Below are positions 58,547-64,000 of a stretch of DNA of 64,000 nt, in pieces (position 1 is the stretch's first letter; each line of letters begins with the position of its first letter). Location: assembly GCA_016716525.1 (NCBI GenBank), contig JADJWE010000009.1:620001-684000 (forward strand), written 5' to 3'. This stretch comes from Candidatus Flexicrinis affinis. Its GTDB lineage: Bacteria > Chloroflexota > Anaerolineae > Aggregatilineales > Phototrophicaceae. The position numbers and the translations under genes are program-made. A model generated the notes under the pieces. The model was not told the DNA's origin. It made no database searches and saw only the letters and a list, made by a program, of their open reading frames with translations.

Positions 58547-59086
58547 TCAGCGGCGGGCCGCGCGTGCCCGCCGCACCTCGCGCCAGATCACCTCGCCGTC
58601 GATATGAGGGATAGGCAGCAGCGCGCCAAACGCGAAGAACAGGTTGCCGACGGTGAACAATACGGCGTAGTGACTGCCGCTCGACGCCCACCAGATCAGG
58701 CCGAGCGCGCCGAGCACCAGGTTCATGATCGGCCCGCCGAGCGCGCGGTTGAGATGCACAGTCGGCGCAAGTTGGTCCGGATCGGCGCTATAGCGCGTCT
58801 GAATCGCCAGTGGGATAACCCGCAGTTCGGTCATCGGCGGCTGAACGCGCTTGCTGCTGATGACGTGTCCGACGGTGTGCAGGATCGGGAAGCTGTGGAT
58901 GATCAGCGTATACCCGAGCGTGATGACGATCAACTCGCCCAGCCCCTTCCCGAGGTGGAACAATACGGCGAGGATCGCGCCGAACACCAGTTTCGAGACC
59001 ACGAACTGCCACGCCTGCCGGCCTAATGTGACCGGGATGCCCCAGAACGTGAACAGCACCGGGTACTTCAACGTCGATTGAGCCAT
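58547..59086 (-). CDS. M50 (site-2 protease)-like membrane protein with degenerate zinc site
   Basis: A 179-residue membrane protein with four to five helices. It has the layout of small M50/SREBP site-2 proteases, but the zinc motif HExxH is replaced by HTVGHVISS near residue 78. The second motif NxxPxxxLDG appears as NLFFAFGALLPIPHIDGEVIW near the end. The missing glutamate makes proteolysis unlikely. ATG 59086 is used because the longer frame adds nine charged residues. A decayed copy of its 3' end lies at 55577-55640. The role may be as a non-catalytic membrane adaptor; this is inference. Confidence 0.75.
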   Translation of the reverse strand: MAQSTLKYPVLFTFWGIPVTLGRQAWQFVVSKLVFGAILAVLFHLGKGLGELIVITLGYTLIIHSFPILHTVGHVISSKRVQPPMTELRVIPLAIQTRYSADPDQLAPTVHLNRALGGPIMNLVLGALGLIWWASSGSHYAVLFTVGNLFFAFGALLPIPHIDGEVIWREVRRARAARR

Positions 59087-59202
59087 GCGTTCGCCTCCAT
59101 CCCTCGTGTGCAAAGCATACCACGACCGTCGGGCAAGTCGGTGCGAAGGTGGTGTCTCAATCGCCAGAAATCGGTCCTTGAGCGGCGGCTCGAACCTGTT
59201 TC

Positions 59203-59592
59203 CTAGCGCGTGCAGCTGATCGGCTCGAAGCGCAGCTCAGCGGGATAGTCGTCGCCGCCCATGACGGTGACGGCCTGTACCCCGGGCTTCAGGTCGATCG
59301 ACAGTCCCTCAACGATGGCCCCGGTGCATCCGTAACAGTCTTGGCCGTCAACGGGCTGGCCACCCCAAATGAAAACACTGTCACGGGCAGCCTTCGGGTG
59401 GGACGAGGTCAGCGTTGCCCGGAAGTCGCAGCGGAACGGGGCCTGAACTCGCCACGTTAACTCATAGCCGCTTTCGACCTGGAACTCCTCAACATACACC
59501 TCATCGGTCAACTCGATGAAGCCCATGCTGCGTTCAAGGTCGCAGGCGAGGAGTGCCAATACGAAGAGTGCGAGGGATAGGGGCAGTCGCAT
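59203..59592 (-). CDS. Small lipoprotein of unknown function
   Basis: A 129-residue protein with a lipoprotein signal peptide (LPLSLALFVLALLACDLE; lipobox LLAC). The mature ~112 residues are predicted beta-rich and contain five more cysteines (FRCDFR, DCYGCTG, ISCTR), suggesting disulfides. The pattern YELTWRVQAPFRCDFRATLTS and DYPAELRFEPI is reminiscent of small exported beta-sandwich domains. I do not recognise the family. It is divergent from nothing nearby and seems monocistronic. A 185-bp gap with no visible gene separates it from the hydrolase gene on its other side. Confidence 0.7.
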   Translation of the reverse strand: MRLPLSLALFVLALLACDLERSMGFIELTDEVYVEEFQVESGYELTWRVQAPFRCDFRATLTSSHPKAARDSVFIWGGQPVDGQDCYGCTGAIVEGLSIDLKPGVQAVTVMGGDDYPAELRFEPISCTR

Positions 59593-59782
59593 TAGTTGTT
59601 TTGTACCGTCCAGTATTCTCGACTAGATACACGCGGCATGGCGCAAACACTCACGGTCGGATGCGGAAGCATTGTCGTGTGCGGTATGAATGACGGCCAG
59701 CAACAAGGAACCGCCGGTGCATCCACCGGCGGTGACAGACTGTAGACGCACGATCACACTTTCTGTAGTAGCTCTGGCTGAC

Positions 59783-61039
59783 CTAGAACCCTACAGTGCT
59801 GTACTCCACGCCCGGGAAGGACGCCGCGTCCGGTGCAAGCGCCGCGCGAGCATCGGCATCGCCTTTGAGCTCGGCCAGCAGGAACGCCACCGTGTAATGG
59901 TTGATGAGGTCGTGTACGCGCGCCTTGTCCCACACGGGATCCATGCACACCCACGGTCCAAAGATCGCCACAACGTCCGGCGAGTCCTCACACGATGCGC
60001 CGGATATCATGTGCTCGCCGCCCAAGAATGTGACACGCACCTTCTCTGCACTGCTCGCATATTCGAAGGACGGCCCGGTTCCCCAATCATACAATGTGCC
60101 GGTATCGGCCGTGCCGCCCAACACCATCATTGGAATGGTTATCTCGGCGAGCCCGGCCTGATCGAACATGAACGAGTCGCCTGCCATGGAAACGATGACA
60201 TCTACTCGCGGATCGCCGAACGATGGCCACAACCCCTCCGGCACCGGATCAAAGCCTGCAAGCCGCGCCATAGCGGCTTCATTGCCAACCATTGGCTTGC
60301 ATAGACCTTGCGCGAAGACGTCATCCTCAGGGACGGCGGCACAACGCATGTTCATCGCAGCGAAGTCAAATCGTGCACCAGCGATGGCGAGCGACGTGTA
60401 TCCGCCGAAGGAATGGCCGGCGACCGCGATGCGGTCCATATCGAACCAGCCTTCGAATTCACCGCCGGTTCCGGTCAGGTGCTCGGCAAAGTCGAGGGCC
60501 GTTGTGACGTCCCGTGGCCGTTTGATCGCACTTTCGGGAATCGCGGAGTAGGTGTCATCGAAGAGCTCGTGGTGTTCGATTCCGATCACGGTGAACCCGT
60601 GGGACGCCCACTGCTCGACCACGGGAGCATAGAAGGCCGACCAGACCGCAAATCCATGAGAGAAGACAATCAGCGGGTAAGGGGCGTCTGCCAGGTTGAC
60701 CGCGGCGTTATGAAGTGCATGACCCTGTGTATGCAGGTCCAATGGCTCGGTGATGGCCGCAATTTTCAAGTCCACGTGATAGGCGAAGGTCTCACTCAGT
60801 CCGAATGGGTTGAGCGCCGGATACCAGAGGTGCGCTTTGATCGGATTGTCCGGGTCCTTCGTTATCAAGAACTCGCGATATCCCACCCAGTACGGTCCGT
60901 GCAGCGCATAAGGCGGCGCGTCTTCGCGCTCGCCGACTTGCGCAGGAACGGGAACATCCTGTGCGGCAACCGGCACCGCAACCGCCAGGACGAGGAGAAT
61001 GAATGCGAGACTAGCCAAAGACAAGATTCGGCCACGCAT
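59783..61039 (-). CDS. Secreted alpha/beta hydrolase (PAF-acetylhydrolase/dienelactone-hydrolase-like)
   Basis: A 418-residue secreted hydrolase. The signal peptide is RILSLASLAFILLVLAVAVPVAAQ. Family blocks are HLWYPALNPFG, PYPLIVFSHGFAVWSAFYAPVVEQWASHGFTVIGIEHHE and the nucleophile elbow IAVAGHSFGGYTSLAIAG (Ser near residue 215). The acid lies in VLGGTADTGTLYDWG and the His probably in LGGEHMISG. It resembles platelet-activating-factor acetylhydrolase and PET/lipase-like proteins that cleave esters outside the cell. A GAAAGGAAAGG site precedes the ATG, and a terminator-like leader hairpin lies 34 bp upstream. Substrate unknown. Confidence 0.85.
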   Translation of the reverse strand: MRGRILSLASLAFILLVLAVAVPVAAQDVPVPAQVGEREDAPPYALHGPYWVGYREFLITKDPDNPIKAHLWYPALNPFGLSETFAYHVDLKIAAITEPLDLHTQGHALHNAAVNLADAPYPLIVFSHGFAVWSAFYAPVVEQWASHGFTVIGIEHHELFDDTYSAIPESAIKRPRDVTTALDFAEHLTGTGGEFEGWFDMDRIAVAGHSFGGYTSLAIAGARFDFAAMNMRCAAVPEDDVFAQGLCKPMVGNEAAMARLAGFDPVPEGLWPSFGDPRVDVIVSMAGDSFMFDQAGLAEITIPMMVLGGTADTGTLYDWGTGPSFEYASSAEKVRVTFLGGEHMISGASCEDSPDVVAIFGPWVCMDPVWDKARVHDLINHYTVAFLLAELKGDADARAALAPDAASFPGVEYSTVGF

Positions 61040-61072
61040 AAAGTACCTTTCCTTTCGACAGGAACAGCAAAA

Positions 61073-61163
61073 GCGGCGTTACCCAACACACGGGTAACGC
61101 CGCACGAACACTCGGACTAAGGTAATGGAGTCGAAACCGCGTACGACATGGGACAATCCCTCC
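61073..61163 (-). promoter_or_regulatory. Leader with mini-ORF and terminator-like hairpin upstream of secreted hydrolase
   Basis: On the minus strand a GGAGGG site (61163-61158) is followed 8 bases later by ATG (61149) and a 10-codon frame (MSYAVSTPLP, stop 61119-61117). Then comes a perfect 12-bp stem (61103-61092 with 61084-61073, 7-base loop) and TTTT, 34 bp before the hydrolase start. This has the layout of an attenuator. The remaining intergenic sequence 61164-61380 shows no gene. Confidence 0.45.
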
Positions 61164-61380
61164 GGGTTCGCCCACTATCTCTAGCGTACGCCGGTCGTCA
61201 GTCGGGTGATAGCACCATCGGCCGCGATTCCAAACTTGTCTTGAGGCGAAAACCGTGCACATCAGCGCGGCTCGATAGGTCCATCCGCACGCCCAGACGG
61301 GCATACAATGAAGACAGCGGACGAGCAGCGTCTCGATACGCCACACGAAGTGACATCGCACCCCTGATGGGAGGTTACAC

Positions 61381-61659
61381 ATGGCAGCAAAGCGCAAGTT
61401 CACGGTCGACGAAGCCCGGTCAATCGGAGAGCAGTTGGGAATTCAGTGGACACAGGTGAACCTCGAGCAGTTTCGTCGTGGTCTCGAAGTCGAATTGGAA
61501 CACGGAGTCCGTGACCCGGAGACGAACGTCACCAGCGACGACGTACTGCTCACCGGCAAGATTGCATGGGCGCATCTGAAGGAAATCCACGATTACTACA
61601 CGCGTCTCGACCGGATGGAGAAAGAGGCCGACGCCGAACTAAAGCGGTCTGCAATGTAG
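61381..61659 (+). CDS. DUF5661-family small protein
   Basis: A 92-residue soluble helical protein. The pattern FTVDEARSIGEQLGIQWTQVNLEQFRRGLEVELEHG, then DPETNVTSDDVLLTGKIAWAHLKEIHDYYTRLDRMEKEA, matches DUF5661, a small family common in bacteria and phages with no known function. The ATG has a GGGAGG site 6 to 11 bases upstream. It is monocistronic, divergent from the secreted hydrolase gene and convergent with the tRNA gene. No partner suggests a role. Confidence 0.85.
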   Translation: MAAKRKFTVDEARSIGEQLGIQWTQVNLEQFRRGLEVELEHGVRDPETNVTSDDVLLTGKIAWAHLKEIHDYYTRLDRMEKEADAELKRSAM

Positions 61660-61680
61660 CGCGTTCAATCGAAACAATAA

Positions 61681-61702
61681 CCGCCGGCGATTCAGCCGGC
61701 GG
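61681..61702 (-). terminator. Terminator of the tRNA-Gln gene
   Basis: A perfect 8-bp stem (CCGCCGGC 61681-61688 and GCCGGCGG 61695-61702) with a 6-base loop. On the minus strand it is followed by TTATTGTTT, placing it just after the tRNA 3' end. Confidence 0.7.
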
Positions 61703-61709
61703 CGGTGTG

Positions 61710-61780
61710 CTGGGGGACCTGGACTCGAACCAAGATCGACGGGGCCAGAACCCGTTGTTCTGCCATTGAACTATCCCCCA
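61710..61780 (-). tRNA. tRNA-Gln (anticodon CTG)
   Basis: All arms fold: acceptor TGGGGGA/TCCCCCA, D stem GTTC/GAAC, anticodon stem ACGGG/CCCGT with loop TTCTGGC (anticodon CTG), and T stem CTTGG/CCAGG with loop TTCGAGT. The discriminator base is G, as is usual for glutamine tRNAs. The 3' CCA is not encoded and must be added by nucleotidyltransferase. It is the only tRNA seen in the window. Confidence 0.93.
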
Positions 61781-61845
61781 ATGGTCGCAACAGAGTATCA
61801 CGACTCCGGCTGGCGATCAAGACTGAATCACCCGATCTGTAGGGA

Positions 61846-64000
61846 TCACAGGCGGCGAAGAAGCAGCTTCACGCAGTCGTCCATCGACATCGTCCCCGCA
61901 CGCTCAACGGCCGAACCGAACGCTTCGTCACCGATGTGTTCGCGCACACGCGCCAGCAGCGCCGACGCGCGATATCGCTCGACCGCGAACCCCTGCGGGT
62001 TCTCGATCTGACGCGCCAGCAGCGCGCCGGCGTCGGCGGCACGGCCCAGCGCGAACAGTAAACCTGCTCCGCTGATCACGACTGAGACCATTACGGCGGG
62101 GAATTTCGACCGCTGCGCGAACGCCACTGCATCGCGCAGCATCTGCCGTGCGTCGTCGACACGGCCCACGCCGCGGTACGTCTCCGCCAAACCCTGCATG
62201 ACCAGCGCGATGAACTCGCTCCGCAGCCCCTCATCCCAGATGTACGAGTTGCGCACACGGCTGGGATCACGCAGCAGCGTCAGGCCACGATGCAGGTGTT
62301 CGAGCGCTTCTTCATAACGCTTGAGCATGTGCATAACGCGCCCGCGCAAGGCTGCCGTAAGCGCGATCTGGTTGAAGTCGGTGGCGCGCTCCGCCATGAT
62401 CTGCATGGCTTCGAGCAGGGCATCGGCGTCGACAAGGTTACGCTGGGCCAGCTTCACCAGTACGATTCCCGCTAGCGCGATGCTCATGTCTTCGAGGTGG
62501 CCGACGTCCTCGGCCGCGATATAGGCATCGCGGAACGTTTCCTCGCACGGGCCGAGTTTTCCAAGCGCCCACTCGCAGCGCCCGCGCAAGATCAGCGCAG
62601 ATACGCGGTATTCCGGCATCTGCAGCCTGAGCGACAGGTGCACCAGTTCCTCGGCCAGCTCGGACGATTCGGCGAACTTGCCCTCGAAGAACGAGATGCG
62701 AGCGCGCATTTCGAGCGAGGTTCCAACTTGCGCGAGATTGTTGGCGTCGCGATACAGTGCGTACGCCTCTTCGGCAGCGGCGCGGCCCTGTTCCAACTGG
62801 CCGACGACTGCGCGGGTCAGCGCGGCTTTGAGCAGCGTCGATCCGACACCGAGTTGATTGCCTACCTTGCGGTGCAGAGCGGCGGCCTCTTCCATCATCG
62901 GCAGACCGCGGTCGAAGTCTTCGACCAACGTAGCAAGGTGGCCGCGCTCCTCCAATACGTGGGCGCGCAAGTACGAGTCCCCGAGCGATTCGAGGATCGA
63001 AAGTGCTTCGTCGGCGGCGAGGATGCCCATCGAGATGTCGGTCTGGCGCGACTCGAGGCGGAAGTACGACGATACGGCCAGATTCAGCAACGCGTGGGCG
63101 CGATCCCACGGCGAGCCTAACGCGATAAACTGCGCGGCAGCCCGCCGGAAGAATTCTTGACTGGACGGTGCATGACCGAGAATACGCTCGACAAGGCCGA
63201 TGCAGAAGTCCATCCAAGCCCGATTCTCCGGATCACGCGAGCGCATCACGGCATCGCGCATGGCCGCCAGATGTTCATACGCGGACGCGACTTGCCGGAA
63301 TATCGTACGATAGACAGTTGTCCAGCCGTGAAGCCATGCCAGGGCGCGGTCGCGGTCGGGGTCGGGAGGATGCTGGTAGAGCAAGTCGCATATTTGCTCA
63401 AACAGCGCAATGCCCTCGATGTACTGCGTACGCATGTCGAAGAAGATGCCCATGCTGTGGATGCAGTCGGCCAGCGGCGTAAACCGGCCGTTACTCGCGG
63501 CCCACAGCCATGCGGCGCGGACATTCTCGCGGTCGGCGTCGATGTCCTCCCATCGTTCGAGCTGGCGGCTGGATTGCAGATCTCGCCGCGACTGCACGAG
63601 CGCCTCGATGTAGTACCGGCTGTGTTCGGCGCGCATGGCATCCAATTCGCCCGCGGCCTCAAGCTGCTCCTCGGCGAACTGGCGCATCAGCTCGTGAATC
63701 TGGTAGATGCCGGTGTCGGCGTCGCGGCGCAGCAGCGACTTATTGACGAAGGTCATTAGCTGCCGCAACGACACGCCGGTGACAGCTTGGCCGGCCTGCC
63801 GGGTGAACCGGCCGCGAAACACCGCAAGGCGAGAAAAGCCCTGCTGTTCTTCGGGCGTAAGCAGTTCCCACGAGTGACCGAAGACCGCGCGCATGCTGCG
63901 GTGCCGTTCCGGCGCGTCATGCGCATCGGTGCCGAGAAAGTCGAGGTCGCGGGCGATTTCGGCGGCGATCTCAGGCAGCGACAGGACCTCGACCCAGGCG
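61846..64000 (-). CDS. Large ATPase/TPR transcriptional regulator (MalT/AfsR type), 5' part outside window
   Basis: The frame is open through the window edge (upstream residues AWVEVLSLPEIAAEIARDLDFLGTD precede the first internal ATG at 63894), so this is the C-terminal ~718 residues. It begins in the winged-helix/AAA region: APERHRSMRAVFGHSW, LLTPEEQQGFSRLAVFRGRFTR, LRQLMTFVNKSLLRRD and YQIHELMRQFAEEQL. A long array of TPR-like helical repeats follows to the end. This matches STAND-type signal-transduction ATPases (predicted ATPase of the AfsR/LuxR group) abundant in Chloroflexota. DNA-binding and nucleotide-binding domains would lie in the missing part. Confidence 0.88.
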   Translation of the reverse strand, partial: AWVEVLSLPEIAAEIARDLDFLGTDAHDAPERHRSMRAVFGHSWELLTPEEQQGFSRLAVFRGRFTRQAGQAVTGVSLRQLMTFVNKSLLRRDADTGIYQIHELMRQFAEEQLEAAGELDAMRAEHSRYYIEALVQSRRDLQSSRQLERWEDIDADRENVRAAWLWAASNGRFTPLADCIHSMGIFFDMRTQYIEGIALFEQICDLLYQHPPDPDRDRALAWLHGWTTVYRTIFRQVASAYEHLAAMRDAVMRSRDPENRAWMDFCIGLVERILGHAPSSQEFFRRAAAQFIALGSPWDRAHALLNLAVSSYFRLESRQTDISMGILAADEALSILESLGDSYLRAHVLEERGHLATLVEDFDRGLPMMEEAAALHRKVGNQLGVGSTLLKAALTRAVVGQLEQGRAAAEEAYALYRDANNLAQVGTSLEMRARISFFEGKFAESSELAEELVHLSLRLQMPEYRVSALILRGRCEWALGKLGPCEETFRDAYIAAEDVGHLEDMSIALAGIVLVKLAQRNLVDADALLEAMQIMAERATDFNQIALTAALRGRVMHMLKRYEEALEHLHRGLTLLRDPSRVRNSYIWDEGLRSEFIALVMQGLAETYRGVGRVDDARQMLRDAVAFAQRSKFPAVMVSVVISGAGLLFALGRAADAGALLARQIENPQGFAVERYRASALLARVREHIGDEAFGSAVERAGTMSMDDCVKLLLRRL

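Noticed and set aside
61011..61403. 130-codon minus-strand frame upstream of the secreted hydrolase
   Set aside because: Cys/Trp/Arg-rich, no motif, and it runs through the terminator-like leader hairpin.

Overview
The window is GC-rich bacterial chromosomal DNA with tightly packed operons. Several traits point to a member of the Chloroflexota (Anaerolineae-like): secreted proteins with long Pro/Thr 'PTATPTDTPT'-type tails, an SBBP-repeat surface protein, a large TPR regulator of the MalT/AfsR type, alternative-complex-style multiheme/NrfCD modules and a Cys-type CcmE. This is an inference from gene content; there is no rRNA or marker gene to prove it. The organism looks like a respiring heterotroph that scavenges sugars, peptides or amino-acid derivatives, and purines.

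Layout. 1-791: 3' part of a secreted Pro/Thr-rich protein. 1.1-7.0 kb: a LacI-controlled sugar ABC importer (binding protein and two permeases, no ATPase) with a GH63/MGH1-like glycosidase. 7.1-12.5 kb: a visibly AT-richer polysaccharide island (two glycosyltransferases, SDR, methyltransferase, flippase). 12.5-16.2 kb: a hydroxyacid-oxoacid transhydrogenase, a WD40-like secreted protein, and a FitAB/VapBC-type toxin-antitoxin pair bracketed by a 52-bp direct repeat. 16.2-28.6 kb: a catabolic cluster (MocA-type oxidoreductase, AstE-like deacylase, Dpp-type ABC importer without ATPases, M42 peptidase, 2-hydroxyacid dehydrogenase, GNAT, aminotransferase, SDR, DHDPS-like lyase). It is bounded at both ends by matching operators for its FCD-type GntR regulator. 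28.7-29.8 kb: a poly-G/GC stretch that looks like an assembly artefact, followed by a 5'-truncated membrane protein.

30.6-37.2 kb: a complete urate-to-glyoxylate purine pathway of the plant-like amidohydrolase type (uricase, HIU hydrolase, OHCU decarboxylase, allantoinase, allantoate amidohydrolase, ureidoglycine aminohydrolase, ureidoglycolate amidohydrolase). 37.4-43.2 kb (minus): ccmE-ccmF-ccmH-tlpA-ccmI-like-cytochrome c, a cytochrome c maturation operon without ccmABC. 43.5-46.0 kb: a NarX/NarL-like two-component pair. 46.2-51.2 kb: an 8-heme cytochrome, a 9-heme membrane cytochrome, a four-cluster ferredoxin and an NrfD quinol-binding subunit, with no obvious catalytic reductase. 51.4-53.8 kb: cupredoxin/FixH-like protein, SCO1 and a tandem PCuAC copper chaperone. 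54-64 kb: YdeI/DUF1905 protein, SbtA-type bicarbonate transporter, SBBP-repeat protein, degenerate M50-like protein, small lipoprotein, secreted alpha/beta hydrolase, DUF5661 protein, tRNA-Gln(CTG) and the end of a large TPR regulator.

The strongest cross-cutting observations are four. (1) A CRP/FNR-type palindrome GTGA-N6-TCAC recurs between genes, especially at the redox and copper operons. (2) Paired GntR operators sit on near-consensus promoters at both ends of the catabolic cluster. (3) The 8-heme/9-heme/NrfCD module sits next to Ccm and copper-delivery genes and looks like a poorly described quinol-oxidising complex. (4) CcmE carries a CxxxF heme site in place of the usual His motif.
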